39,654 bases of DNA from Acidocella sp. (GTDB lineage: Bacteria > Pseudomonadota > Alphaproteobacteria > Acetobacterales > Acetobacteraceae), in the NCBI RefSeq assembly GCF_028687955.1, contig NZ_JAQTZC010000007.1, positions 1 through 39,654 of the forward strand, given 5' to 3'. A program made the position numbers and the translations under genes. Below the pieces are notes generated by a model. The model worked only from the letters and a program-made list of their open reading frames with translations, did not search any database and was not told where the DNA came from. Position 1 is the stretch's first letter, and each line of letters opens with the position of its first letter. This document shows positions 17,880 to 27,255 of this stretch, in pieces.

Positions 17880-18929
17880 TCAGGGCGCACCGCCCTTCAG
17901 CATTGTCCGCAGATCCTGCAAAATCGGCTCCGGATCGGCGGCCAGGCTGTCGCGCACCACTTCCACCCAATCGCCCACATCCTCAACCTTGGTCGGGTTG
18001 TCGCGCAGCAGCTCGCGCTTGATGAAGGGAAAGCCGGAGAGCAACAGCTGGCGCCATAAATCCGAGGTCGGGTTGAGCGCCACGCGCCGGGCCACGCCGT
18101 CACGGATGCGCAGCACCTGCAATTTACGGGTGATCTGGATCGGGTCGGCTTTGCCAAGCTCGCTCTCCTCGGCAACGATCAATTTTTCCAATTCGCCGCG
18201 ATTGACCAGCTTGATCAGCATCTCATACGGCCAGAGCGCCGCGCAGCGCAGCCCGCCCTTCACCATCGCCTGGGTCACGCCCACCTCATAGGCGTTCACG
18301 ATATAGGATTTCATCGGCACCGGGCGCACGCTGCGCCAGAATTTCTCCCAGGCCGGGGCGCGCAGCGCCGCCGGGCCGAACGCCAGGAAGAACGATTGCA
18401 GATGGTAGCGCACCTGCCAGCTCTCCGTCAGACCCCATATATCGGCCTTTTCATAGTTGAGGCGGCGCAGCACATCGCCCAGCGGCACCAGCGGGCCGAA
18501 TACGCTGTCATTGGCGAGGATCACCTCCTCGGTGTCCGCGCGCGGCAGGCCGAGATAATCCATCGCATCGCGCCAGGCGCCAAAATCGTAGCCAATGTTG
18601 CGCCGCAGGATCACCACCGCGCAAATCTCGCGCAATGCCGCCAGCGAGGCGGGCAAAAGCTTCCCGGCATTGCTAACGAACACCACCGTGCGGCCGTTTT
18701 CGCGCAGCTCGCGCATATAGTCGAGCAATTGCGCGCGCACCACGCCGCGCCCGTCAAAATGCATGAAGATCGCGATTTTCAGCCCAAGCGTGACCTCACC
18801 CTCCGGCCAGACCCGTAAAATCTGACGCGGGCTGCGCAACTGGCCGATGAAGCGGGCTCCGGGAATCAGCACATACCATTTGCAGCCCACGAAAAAGGCG
18901 CGAATCTGCTTTTTCAGATAACTCATCAT
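17880..18929 (-). CDS. Rhamnan synthesis protein F (RgpF) family protein
   Basis: A 349-residue protein I place in the RgpF family from NIGYDFGAWRDAM (about residues 110-122) and the following ANDSVFGP motif. These are characteristic of RgpF-like glycosyltransferase proteins found in rhamnose-rich polysaccharide clusters. It has no signal peptide; the N-terminus is basic with a short hydrophobic patch. Its ATG overlaps the stop of the 1108-residue protein (ATGA). RgpF proteins act in cell-wall or O-antigen glucan/rhamnan assembly; the exact linkage is unknown here. No dTDP-rhamnose genes are present in the window. Confidence 0.78.
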   Translation of the reverse strand: MMSYLKKQIRAFFVGCKWYVLIPGARFIGQLRSPRQILRVWPEGEVTLGLKIAIFMHFDGRGVVRAQLLDYMRELRENGRTVVFVSNAGKLLPASLAALREICAVVILRRNIGYDFGAWRDAMDYLGLPRADTEEVILANDSVFGPLVPLGDVLRRLNYEKADIWGLTESWQVRYHLQSFFLAFGPAALRAPAWEKFWRSVRPVPMKSYIVNAYEVGVTQAMVKGGLRCAALWPYEMLIKLVNRGELEKLIVAEESELGKADPIQITRKLQVLRIRDGVARRVALNPTSDLWRQLLLSGFPFIKRELLRDNPTKVEDVGDWVEVVRDSLAADPEPILQDLRTMLKGGAP

Positions 18930-21900
18930 GCCGGGGAGCCCTCAAGTTGTTGGCGCAGGTCATCCGGCGCATCGGGATAAAAGCCGGTGAACGTCCGCAA
19001 CAGGGCCATCGCCTCCTCGCCGCGCTGCAAATGGTTGAGCACCACAACCTCGCCGCGCAGCGCCGGCCAGAACAACGGGTCCGCCGCCGCGCCGGGCGGG
19101 GTGAGTTTCACCAGCGCGTCGCGCAGCCGGGCAAACACCGCGGCGGCGCGGCGCCAGTCCTCGCGCTGCTGCAAAAACAGCATCCCCGCCGCGAACAGCG
19201 CATTGCGCGCGGCTTCGTCATAAGGCGGGCGCAGTTTCAGCAGCAGCGGCTCAACCAAATGCAGGAGCAGCCGGGCGCTGGCAAAATCCCCGGCGTTCAC
19301 CAGGGTCACGAAGGCGGCGAACACCAGCGCCTGCACACGCGATTCTTCCAGCCCGCCGCGCAGGGCTTCCTCCACCCGCTGCACGATGCGCGTGCCATCG
19401 CCCTGGCGCAGTTCCAACAGCAGCAGCGCCGCCAGCGCGTCATGGCGCAAGCTGGGCTTGCAGGCGGCCAGCCTGCGCTCCACCGCGCGGACATGCGCCA
19501 GCGCCGCGGCGAATTCTCCTTCGTTCACCAGCCGCACGAAACCATCCACCAGCAGCGGGCCAAGCACCGCCGGGTCCGCACCCAGCTGTTCCAGCCGGAA
19601 AATCCGCGCCAGCGCCGCCTGCGTGCGGGCAAAATGCAGGTCCAGCATCACGCTGGCCAGCCGCGCGTCAGCGGCCGCGGCGCCGGGCAGGGTGTCCAAT
19701 CCAGCAAAACAAGGCGCCACCGCCAGGGCTTCGGCTTCATCATAGCGCGCGGCGTTGACCAGCCCGGTGTACGCCCCCAGCAGCAGCGCCACCTTGCGCG
19801 CGGGCGCCACCTCAACCCCGGCAAACCGCCCCGGCACCAGCGCGGGGTCGCCCACCGCAAGGTCCACCACCGCGAGCGCGATAGCGGCATTGCTCCCCGC
19901 CGCCCCGCCCTGGTGCGCGGCCAGCGCCGCCACATCATGCCGTGCGGCAAAGCCCAGCGCCTCGACAAAGCGCGAGGCGTTCACCAGCCGGATGAACGCC
20001 TCCAGCAGCAATACATCGCGCCGCGCCGGGCTGATCTCCAACCCCGCCAGCCGCGCCGGAATCTCCGCCGGGTCGCCCACCGCAAGGTCAAGCACCATGC
20101 GCGCCAGGGCGGCGTTGCGCGCCACCTCACCGCCTGTCCTCACCGCCAGGGCGGGGACCTCGTGCGCGGCGATAAAACTCAACGCTTCGTCATAACGCGA
20201 GGCGTTCACCAGCCGGATGAACGCCTCCAGCAACAGCACATCGCGCCGCGCCGGGTCGATCTCCAGCCCCGCCAGCCGCGCCGGAATATCCGCCGGGTCG
20301 CCCACCGCAAGGTCAAGCACCATGCGCGCCAGGGCGGCGTTGCGCGCGGCCTCGCCGCCGGTCCGCGCCGCCAGGGCGGGGACCTCGTGCGCGGCGATAA
20401 AACTCAACGCCTCGTCATAACGCGAGGCGTTCACCAGCCGGATGAACGCCTCCAGCAACAGCACATCGCGCCGCGCCAGGTCGATCTCCAGCCCCGCCAG
20501 CCGCGCCGGAATCTCTGCCGGGTCGCCCACGGCAAGGTCCAGCACCATCTGCGCCAGCCGCGCGTCATGGCCGGTTTTGGTGCCCGCCGCGCGCGCTGCC
20601 AACGCATCGATACCGTAACACGCCGCCGCCGCCTGCGCCTCGGCATAGCGCGAGGCATTCACCAGCCGGGTGAACGCCTGGAGCACAATCGCATCGCCCC
20701 CCTCGCCCAGTTCCTGCGCGTAATCAAAGGCGCGCATCGTCTCCCCGCCCGGCGCCAGTGCGAAATTGGCCAGGCTGAGCAGCGCATTGCGGCGCAGGTC
20801 ATCGGGCAGCGCCGGGTCCGGCATATTGGCCAGCAGCGCCGCCTTCAAAGCGCCTGCCGCCTCCAGCGCCCCGGCGTTGACCAGCGCGATGAAGCCGCGC
20901 CAGCCATCCACCACATCGGCGCGCGCGATCAGCCCGGCGGCGCTGGCGGCATCGCCCGCCTCGGCCTGGCAGAGCCATATCTCGGTCTCGATGATGCGGC
21001 CGATGCTGGCCGAGAGGCCGTCAGTGAGCGAGCGTTTGGCCAGCGCGCGCTGCAACGCTTCCACCGCCGCTCCGGCGAGGCGCAGCAGCGCCAGCAGTTC
21101 GGCGCGGTCCGTATCCAGGCTCAGCAGATGCATCGCCCGGCCAAACAGAATCATCCCCAGCCCCAGCGGCATCAGCCGCGCCAGCCCGGCCAGGCTGGCA
21201 TCCGCCGCAGCTTCGGGCAGGGCGGTCATGCTGGCCAGGTCCAGCCCGAAGCGCGCCCGCGCCGCAGGCAGCAGCACGCTCCACGCGGCTTCCACCGCCG
21301 CCGCGTCGCCATCGTTCGCGGCCTCGAACAACCCGCGCCCGGCAAAGCCGAAGCACAGATCACTCTCCGGCGCGGTGATCCGGCTGCGCTCCACCAGATA
21401 ACGCCGGTACATCGCCCGCCCGGCGGCAGCGTTCCCGGAAAGTGCAAAGGGCGCCGCGCTGGCATAGGCGGTGAGCGAGAGCCCCTCGCGCAGCACGGTG
21501 ACATGCGCGAAACCGGCGGCGCGCAGCGCGTGCTCCAGGCTGGCCTTGGTCTGCAATACCAGATGCGCGCCCGGCGAGAGCAGCGGCATCAGCACCTCCG
21601 CCTCCAGCGCCGGGGTGATGCCCTCGCCGTCCGGCGTGGTGAGCACCAAAATGCCTTGCGCCCCCAGCGCCACGCGCATCAGGGCCAAAAATTCCGGCGG
21701 ATGCTCCAGATGCTCCAGCACCTCGGTGGCGATCGCCACGTCCCACGGGCCGTCCGGCACCTCGGCCTGGGTGAAATAGCGCTGGCGGATGTCCAGCCCC
21801 AGCTCGCGCGCGCCAAAGGCTGCCAGGGGCGAAGGGTCATACCCCACGCCCTGCCATCCGCGCGCGCGGATGGCGAAATCCAGCCCGAAGCCGTAAGCCC

Positions 21901-22252
21901 CGCCAATTTCCAGCACACGCGCCCCGGCGGGTTTCTGCACCCGCGTCAGCGGCGCCGAGATAGGCCACACGCCCGCCCCCAGCTGCACCTGATAGATGTT
22001 CCAGCCGATCTCGATCAGCTCATCGGTGCCATAGTCCATGGTGTGCGTGTTATCGACGAAGCGCGCCGTGCAGGCCGGGCAGATTTGCAGCACGAAGCGA
22101 TGCACCGCATCGGGCGGGCGGTAGTCGATTTCAAGAAATTGCTCAGCCTCGACCGTTGCGCCGCAATTGGGGCAGAGCGCCGGAGCCGTGCGCCGCTCCA
22201 GCCAGTCTACCTCGATATGCGCCGCGATCCGTATTTTGCGGGCTGCCGCCAT
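18926..22252 (-). CDS. Giant methyltransferase-repeat protein of a polysaccharide cluster
   Basis: An 1108-residue protein without a name I recognise. The N-terminus has a zinc-ribbon-like pair CPNC (27-30) and CPAC (58-61). A class I SAM methyltransferase domain follows, with motif I VLEIGGAYG (113-121) and ATEVLEHLEHPPEF further on, ending near residue 260. The remaining 800 or so residues are helical repeats with a recurring F-x-x-LVN-(A/E)-x-x-(F/Y)-x-x-A core, at least eight units. The central ones are 75 residues long and nearly identical. I take the ATG at 22252, which overlaps the preceding stop as TGATG; the frame is open to 22330. The design suggests a scaffold-bearing glycan methyltransferase, but that is inference. 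Confidence 0.8.
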   Translation of the reverse strand: MAAARKIRIAAHIEVDWLERRTAPALCPNCGATVEAEQFLEIDYRPPDAVHRFVLQICPACTARFVDNTHTMDYGTDELIEIGWNIYQVQLGAGVWPISAPLTRVQKPAGARVLEIGGAYGFGLDFAIRARGWQGVGYDPSPLAAFGARELGLDIRQRYFTQAEVPDGPWDVAIATEVLEHLEHPPEFLALMRVALGAQGILVLTTPDGEGITPALEAEVLMPLLSPGAHLVLQTKASLEHALRAAGFAHVTVLREGLSLTAYASAAPFALSGNAAAGRAMYRRYLVERSRITAPESDLCFGFAGRGLFEAANDGDAAAVEAAWSVLLPAARARFGLDLASMTALPEAAADASLAGLARLMPLGLGMILFGRAMHLLSLDTDRAELLALLRLAGAAVEALQRALAKRSLTDGLSASIGRIIETEIWLCQAEAGDAASAAGLIARADVVDGWRGFIALVNAGALEAAGALKAALLANMPDPALPDDLRRNALLSLANFALAPGGETMRAFDYAQELGEGGDAIVLQAFTRLVNASRYAEAQAAAACYGIDALAARAAGTKTGHDARLAQMVLDLAVGDPAEIPARLAGLEIDLARRDVLLLEAFIRLVNASRYDEALSFIAAHEVPALAARTGGEAARNAALARMVLDLAVGDPADIPARLAGLEIDPARRDVLLLEAFIRLVNASRYDEALSFIAAHEVPALAVRTGGEVARNAALARMVLDLAVGDPAEIPARLAGLEISPARRDVLLLEAFIRLVNASRFVEALGFAARHDVAALAAHQGGAAGSNAAIALAVVDLAVGDPALVPGRFAGVEVAPARKVALLLGAYTGLVNAARYDEAEALAVAPCFAGLDTLPGAAAADARLASVMLDLHFARTQAALARIFRLEQLGADPAVLGPLLVDGFVRLVNEGEFAAALAHVRAVERRLAACKPSLRHDALAALLLLELRQGDGTRIVQRVEEALRGGLEESRVQALVFAAFVTLVNAGDFASARLLLHLVEPLLLKLRPPYDEAARNALFAAGMLFLQQREDWRRAAAVFARLRDALVKLTPPGAAADPLFWPALRGEVVVLNHLQRGEEAMALLRTFTGFYPDAPDDLRQQLEGSPA
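19976..20650 (-). repeat. Tandem 225-bp coding repeats
   Basis: Three consecutive units with period 225 bases (landmark GGCGTTCACCAGCCGGATGA at 19976, 20201 and 20426) encode 75-residue repeats of the methyltransferase-repeat protein. The two outer neighbours are more diverged; the next landmark to the right, at 20654, is offset 228 bases. Long stretches of units 1 and 2, and the first half of unit 3, differ at only a few positions. This points to recent duplication or gene conversion with the frame preserved. Confidence 0.9.
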
Positions 22253-23952
22253 CAGGCGAAGAGTTCCGGCACCCGCGCCTTGAGGGCCTCGTTCAGCTCC
22301 GCCCGGCGTTCCCACAGGCTGCGGTACCATTGCGTGCGCGCAGCGACCTGATAGGCGAGCATGCGCTCCCCCGCGACGTAGGCGCGCGCCTGATCGGCCA
22401 TTTTGCGCGTGGCCTCCGGATAGGCGAGCAGACGCAGCAGGCTTGCGCGCAGCTCCCCCGGGTCGCCAAAGAGCATGCCGGTTTTGCCGTTCTGGACGCT
22501 GCCGGCATACACCACGTTGCTGGCAAGCGCCGCCACGCGCGCCGCCCCGGCCTCGATGAACTTGAGATCCGATTTGGCGCGGTTGAATGGCGTATCGGCC
22601 AGCGGCATGAAGGCGATGTCCGCCTCGCCCAGCATCCGCATATAGGTGGCGTAATCGGCCATCGGGTCAAAACGCTTATGCGGCGTTTCCAAAGCATTAT
22701 AAAAACCCTCGTCGAGCAGGACATGGAAGCGCAGCCGGTCGCCAACGGCGCGCGCCACCTCGTTGAGCACCGGCATCAGCGGCGCCCAGTCCGCCCCACG
22801 GTTGAGCGCCCCGAAAAACAGCGTCAGATGGTCGGGGTCATTAAAATTATTCACCGGCGGCAGCGCGAAAATGCCGTTGCGGAACACCTCGATCTCCGGG
22901 TTCTGCGGCGCCAGCGCCTCGGCCAGCGCCGCCGTGCTGGTCTGGATCGCATGCACGCCGCGGAAGGTCAGCAGCTCTTCCAGGTTGATGCCGCGGTCCT
23001 CCATGAACTGCGGATGGTCATCGAACTCGCTGACGATGACATAGTCCTTCTCCAACAGCGCGCGCAGCCGCGCGAGGCCCGCTTCGCCCAGCAGCAGCGG
23101 CCGGTGCAGCACCGCGATGCGCGGCGAATCGGCCAGGCGCGGGTCAAAATCCGCCTCGTTGGCGATGGTGCCGAACAAGGCGCTGTCAGTCCGCATGGCG
23201 CGGAGCGGCTCGATGACGCGCACATCGCTCACCCCGCCCTGGGGCGTCAGCATGGTGGCGTTCAGCTCGATGCGTGTCTGCGCCGATTTGCGGGCGCGCC
23301 AGATGAATTGCAACGGCACCGCGCGGTTGAGATATTCCGCCGGGTTGACGCCCAACGCCTGCAAGCCGGGCGCAATCGCGGTGACGAACTGCTCCGCCTG
23401 CTCGCGCGCGATCGGCCGGGGGGCAACATCGGAAAGCTCAAGCCCGGCATTGGCCAGGGCCTGGCCCATCATGCGCGGGGTGAACCAGCGCAGATGCGTA
23501 TGGTCGAACAGCCCCTGCTCCTCATAGTCAAAACTGCCGGTCAGCAGCCGCGCCGCGAAAGACCAGTGCTCGACATTGGGCATGCAGACCAGCACGGTTC
23601 CCTCGGGCGAGAGGTATTTCGCGTGTTCCTTCAGCAGCGCCCATGGATCGACCAGATGTTCCAGCACATCGCCGTAGATGATGCAGTCAATCCCTTCGGG
23701 CACGTTGAAGGGCATCAGGTTCTTCTCGACATCGCCGCAGAACACCTCGGAAATCCGCTCCCTGGCGTGGGCGGCGGCGTCCTCGTCAAGGTCGATGCCG
23801 AGCACCCGCGCCCTGGGGTTGCGGCGCAGATAGTCAGCGCCGAGCGCCCCTTGGGCGCAGCCGACATCGAGAATCGTGCGCGCCGAGAGGGGGATTTTTT
23901 CGAGCAGTTCAGGGTTGGCGAAATCTGGATAATGCGTGTGAACGGCAGTCAA
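22252..23952 (-). CDS. Methyltransferase-glycosyltransferase fusion protein
   Basis: A 566-residue two-domain protein. Residues about 25-175 form a class I SAM methyltransferase (motif I ILDVGCAQGALG at 27-38, then IDCIIYGDVLEHLVDP). Residues about 235-560 look like a GT-B-type glycosyltransferase: VSEFDDHPQFMEDRG, VFRNGIFALPPV and FFGALNRGADW, with a C-terminal SDLKFIEAGAARVAALAS donor-binding-like stretch. It follows ugd by 50 bases and overlaps the next methyltransferase by one base (TGATG). Such fusions occur in O-antigen and capsule clusters, where one protein adds and methylates a sugar. The donor and acceptor are not deducible. Confidence 0.82.
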   Translation of the reverse strand: MTAVHTHYPDFANPELLEKIPLSARTILDVGCAQGALGADYLRRNPRARVLGIDLDEDAAAHARERISEVFCGDVEKNLMPFNVPEGIDCIIYGDVLEHLVDPWALLKEHAKYLSPEGTVLVCMPNVEHWSFAARLLTGSFDYEEQGLFDHTHLRWFTPRMMGQALANAGLELSDVAPRPIAREQAEQFVTAIAPGLQALGVNPAEYLNRAVPLQFIWRARKSAQTRIELNATMLTPQGGVSDVRVIEPLRAMRTDSALFGTIANEADFDPRLADSPRIAVLHRPLLLGEAGLARLRALLEKDYVIVSEFDDHPQFMEDRGINLEELLTFRGVHAIQTSTAALAEALAPQNPEIEVFRNGIFALPPVNNFNDPDHLTLFFGALNRGADWAPLMPVLNEVARAVGDRLRFHVLLDEGFYNALETPHKRFDPMADYATYMRMLGEADIAFMPLADTPFNRAKSDLKFIEAGAARVAALASNVVYAGSVQNGKTGMLFGDPGELRASLLRLLAYPEATRKMADQARAYVAGERMLAYQVAARTQWYRSLWERRAELNEALKARVPELFA

Positions 23953-24002
23953 TGAGCGCTATCCTTGAGAACAGGCGGTTGAGGAGGCAGCATGGCGGTG
24001 TT

Positions 24003-25310
24003 TTATGCCCGGCCAATGCTATGATAGGCAAATCCCACGTCGCGCAGGGCCTGCGGGTCGAATACATTGCGCAGGTCGACCACGGTATTGCCGCGCATCA
24101 ACGCCCTGAGGGCCACCGGCGCCAGGGCGCGGAATTCGTTCCATTCGGTGACGAGCACCAGCGCATCGGCGCCGTTCAGGGCTTCCGCGGTGCCCGCGGC
24201 GTAGGCCACGGTTTCCGGCAGCAGCGGCTTCGCGCCGGCCATCGCCTCGGGGTCAAACGCCGTAACCTGCGCGCCGGCTGCCACCAGCCCCTGGATCAGC
24301 GGCAGGGAGGGCGCCTCGCGCATGTCGTCGGTCTCGGGCTTGAAGGCCAGGCCCAGCACGGCGATGCGCAAGCCCCGCACGCTCCCGCCACAGGCCGCCA
24401 CCACACGCTCCGCCATCGCCTCCTTGCGCGAATCGTTCACCGCCACGACCGCCTCGATCAGCCGGCTCGGCGCGCCTGCCTCCTCGGCGATGCGCATCAG
24501 CGCCAGCGTATCCTTGGGGAAGCAGGAACCGCCGAATCCAGGCCCGGCATGCAGGAACTTGCGGCCGATGCGGCCATCCAGCCCGATGCCGCGCGCCACA
24601 TCGTTCACATCCGCGCCCAGTTTCTCGCACAGATCGGCTATTTCGTTGATGAAGGTGATCTTCATCGCCAGAAATCCGTTGGCGGCGTATTTGGTCAGCT
24701 CGGCACTCTCCAGCCCGGTGAAGACGATGGGGGCCTCGCGCAGATAAAGCGGGCGGTAGAGCCGTTGCAGCACCTCGCGGGCGCGCTCGCTCTCAGCGCC
24801 CACCACCACCCGGTCCGGCCGCATGAAATCGGTGATCGCGCTGCCCTCGCGCAGAAACTCCGGGTTGGCCGCCACCTCGATCGCCAGATCGGGCCGCAGC
24901 TTTTGCGCCAGCTCCGCGATCTTGCGCCCGGTACCCACCGGCACGGTGGATTTGGTGACGATCACCACCGGGTGGTCCAGCGCGCGCAACACCTGCTCCA
25001 CCGCGGCGAAGACATAAGTGAGGTCGGCATGGCCATCACCCCGGCGGGTGGGGGTGCCGACCGCGATGAACACGGCCTCCGCCCCGGCGATGCCCTCCTC
25101 CAGCGTGACGGGGAAGCTCAGGCGCCCGGCAGCGGTGTTTTCGGCCACCAGCCGGTCCAGCCCTGGCTCATAGATAGGGATTTCGCCCTTCAGCAGCATG
25201 GCGCGCTTGGCGGCATCAGCTTCCACCACCGCGACCGAGACGCCGAACTCGGCGAAACAGGCGCCCGAGACCAAGCCGACATAGCCGCCGCCGATGATCG
25301 CAATCTTCAC
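24003..25310 (-). CDS. ugd: UDP-glucose 6-dehydrogenase
   Basis: A 435-residue NAD-dependent enzyme oxidising UDP-glucose to UDP-glucuronate, a precursor for acidic capsule, exopolysaccharide or lipid A sugars. The N-terminal Rossmann motif GGGYVGL (7-13) and the catalytic cysteine C263 in FGGSCFPKDT are intact, as is the AELTKYAANGFLAMKI helix. The start is a GTG at 25310: GGAGG sits seven bases upstream, and the longer open frame to 25394 has no family similarity. It heads the minus-strand polysaccharide chain that ends in trhO and is divergent from the lipid-carrier transferase gene. Confidence 0.93.
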   Translation of the reverse strand: MKIAIIGGGYVGLVSGACFAEFGVSVAVVEADAAKRAMLLKGEIPIYEPGLDRLVAENTAAGRLSFPVTLEEGIAGAEAVFIAVGTPTRRGDGHADLTYVFAAVEQVLRALDHPVVIVTKSTVPVGTGRKIAELAQKLRPDLAIEVAANPEFLREGSAITDFMRPDRVVVGAESERAREVLQRLYRPLYLREAPIVFTGLESAELTKYAANGFLAMKITFINEIADLCEKLGADVNDVARGIGLDGRIGRKFLHAGPGFGGSCFPKDTLALMRIAEEAGAPSRLIEAVVAVNDSRKEAMAERVVAACGGSVRGLRIAVLGLAFKPETDDMREAPSLPLIQGLVAAGAQVTAFDPEAMAGAKPLLPETVAYAAGTAEALNGADALVLVTEWNEFRALAPVALRALMRGNTVVDLRNVFDPQALRDVGFAYHSIGRA

Positions 25311-25443
25311 GCTTGTGCCTCCCATTCGCCTGAAAACGGTTCTGGCTTGGCCGCATGGCGCAGACAAGCCCCCGCGGCAGGTGGTTGTCATCAATTCTTG
25401 GCATCTTCAAATTTGCGCGGCTTTCAGCCATGGTCCGCCGCGC

Positions 25444-26514
25444 ATGAATCCCGCCATCTCCCTCAGCCTGCTCGCCCTGCCCCGGCACATCGCCCTGATG
25501 GCCGGGCTAGCCATTTTCTCGGCCATTATCGTGCGCGCGATGGTCACCGCCGGGGTGCCGGACCATCCCGCCGCCCGCAAGGCGCACAGCCACGTCACGC
25601 CCAAATCCGGCGGGGTGGGGATTGTCGCCGCCTTCATGCTCGGCGTGCTGCTCTTGCACCGCTATGGCCAGGTCTCGCGCATCGCGGAGGGGTATTTTCT
25701 TGGCGTCATCGGCGCCGCGTTCCTGATGGCGGGGGTCTCATTTCTCGACGATCTGCTCGATCTCTCATTTGTGATCAAACTGAGCGGACAATTCGCCGCG
25801 GGAATTGCCGCCATCGCCGCCGGGCTGTGGATGCCCACGCTGGCGCTGCCATATTATGGTGTGCTCAACCTCGGCTGGGCGGGCATACCGCTCACCCTGC
25901 TGTTTTTGTTGTTTGTCACCAATGCGATGAACTTCATCGACGGGCTGAATGGCCTGGCCGCCGGGGTGACGCTGATCACCTGCCTGTTCCTGGCCGGGAT
26001 CGCGGGGAGATACGGCGGGTTTTTCATCTACACCGCATCGCTGCTGCTGGCGGGCGGCGTGTTGGGGTTTCTGCCGTTCAATTTTCCGCGCGCGCGGATT
26101 TTCATGGGCGATGTGGGCAGCCAGTTCTGCGGCTTCATGCTGGCGCTGTTTGGCGTCGCCGCCACGCGCTTCGAGGGCGCGCCGCTCTCCTTCCTGCTGG
26201 TGCCGCTGCTGCTCTCGGGTGTTTTGTATGATGTCAGCTTCACCCTGATCCGCCGGCTGCTGGCGGGCGAGAACATCGCGCGGGCGCATAACGGGCATCT
26301 CTACCAAGTGGTGCGCCGCGCCGGGATGGACGCACGCATGGTGGCCATGCTGCACTGGGGGTTCACCGTGCTAGGCGGGGTGTGCGCGCTGGTGTTCCTC
26401 AGCCTGCCCCCGGCGTGGAAGCCGCCGCTGCTGCTGCTACCGCTGGCAGTGCAGATCGGCTGGACGATTTATGTATTCCGCCGCGCGCGGGTGGCCAATA
26501 TCGGAGCCTGGTAA
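25444..26514 (+). CDS. Undecaprenyl-phosphate sugar-1-phosphate transferase (WecA/WbpL/MraY family)
   Basis: A 356-residue integral membrane enzyme with about ten hydrophobic segments. DHPAARKAHSHVTPKSGG (about 40-57), FLDDLLD (about 101-107), NAMNFIDGLNGLAAG (about 160-174) and FMGDVGSQFCG (about 220-230) are the Asp-rich catalytic loops of the MraY/WecA family. The late HNGHLYQ motif is the sugar-specificity loop of WecA/WbpL-like members rather than MraY. It would start a glycan by placing a HexNAc-like sugar phosphate on undecaprenyl phosphate. The ATG at 25444 matches the family length; its ribosome binding site is weak. It is divergent from ugd and ends 6 bases from lrgB. Confidence 0.87.
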   Translation: MNPAISLSLLALPRHIALMAGLAIFSAIIVRAMVTAGVPDHPAARKAHSHVTPKSGGVGIVAAFMLGVLLLHRYGQVSRIAEGYFLGVIGAAFLMAGVSFLDDLLDLSFVIKLSGQFAAGIAAIAAGLWMPTLALPYYGVLNLGWAGIPLTLLFLLFVTNAMNFIDGLNGLAAGVTLITCLFLAGIAGRYGGFFIYTASLLLAGGVLGFLPFNFPRARIFMGDVGSQFCGFMLALFGVAATRFEGAPLSFLLVPLLLSGVLYDVSFTLIRRLLAGENIARAHNGHLYQVVRRAGMDARMVAMLHWGFTVLGGVCALVFLSLPPAWKPPLLLLPLAVQIGWTIYVFRRARVANIGAW

Positions 26515-26520
26515 AGCGTT

Positions 26521-27255
26521 TCAGAAACCGAAGATGGAGACCAGCAGCGGCAGCGCCAGCGAGGTGATGACGCCGTTCAGCCCGATCGCCAGCCCGCCGA
26601 AGGCACCCGCCGTCTCGTTGAGGGTGAGCATGCGCGCGGTGGCCAGCCCGTGCGCCACCGTGCCCGCCGCCAGCCCGCGGGCCCGCCAGTCCGCCACGCG
26701 GGTGAGGCGGAACATGCCCGAGCAGACCAGGGTGCCGAACATCGCCGTGACCATGACGAACACCGCCGTGAGCGAGGGGATGCCCCCGAGGTTTTGTGAA
26801 ATGCCCATGGCGATGGGGGTTGTCACCGATTTGGGGCCGAGCGAGATCACCACATCGCGCGGGGCGCCCAGCGCATGGGCGATAACCATGGCCGACCCCG
26901 CGGCGACGAAGGAGCCCGCGCTGAGCGAGACGAAAATGGCGAGAAAATTCTCCCGGATCGCCGGCCAGTTGGCATACATCGGCACCGCCAGGGCGACGGT
27001 GGCAGGGCCGAGCAGGAAGTGGATATACACCGCGCCGGTGAAATAGGTCTGGTAGCTGGTGCGGGTGAGCAGCAGCAGCGCCGCCATGATGATGATGGAG
27101 AGCACCGTGGGGTTGCTCAGAGCCGAACGCCCGGCCTTGCGGTCGATGAAATTGGCGGCCTCCCAGACGCAGAGCGTGGCAGTGAGGCCAAGCAGCGGCT
27201 GGGTTTGCAGATACACCCAGACATGGGAAAGCGGCAGCGGCAGGAGGCTATGCAT
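26521..27255 (-). CDS. lrgB: LrgB/CidB-family membrane protein
   Basis: A 244-residue, strongly hydrophobic protein of the LrgB family. It has about six to seven membrane segments and the typical LGPKSVTTPIAMGIS and TGTVAHGLATAR-like stretches (here AGTVAHGLATARML). The LrgA/LrgB (CidA/CidB) pair is tied to murein hydrolase control and, in plants and some bacteria, glycolate or pyruvate transport. It overlaps lrgA by eight bases. Confidence 0.87.
   Translation of the reverse strand: MHSLLPLPLSHVWVYLQTQPLLGLTATLCVWEAANFIDRKAGRSALSNPTVLSIIIMAALLLLTRTSYQTYFTGAVYIHFLLGPATVALAVPMYANWPAIRENFLAIFVSLSAGSFVAAGSAMVIAHALGAPRDVVISLGPKSVTTPIAMGISQNLGGIPSLTAVFVMVTAMFGTLVCSGMFRLTRVADWRARGLAAGTVAHGLATARMLTLNETAGAFGGLAIGLNGVITSLALPLLVSIFGF

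Noticed and set aside
19976..20650. Possible CRISPR array
   Set aside because: The 225-base period is in frame within a coding gene and has no spacer structure.
18947..22351. A very long plus-strand open frame (1134 codons) opposite the repeat protein
   Set aside because: It is Arg/Gln/His-rich, has no recognisable domain, and mirrors the codon structure of the minus-strand gene, which has clear methyltransferase motifs; it is a GC-rich shadow.
22156..23955. 599-codon plus-strand frame opposite the MT-GT fusion gene
   Set aside because: No domain signatures; the minus strand carries SAM and glycosyltransferase motifs.
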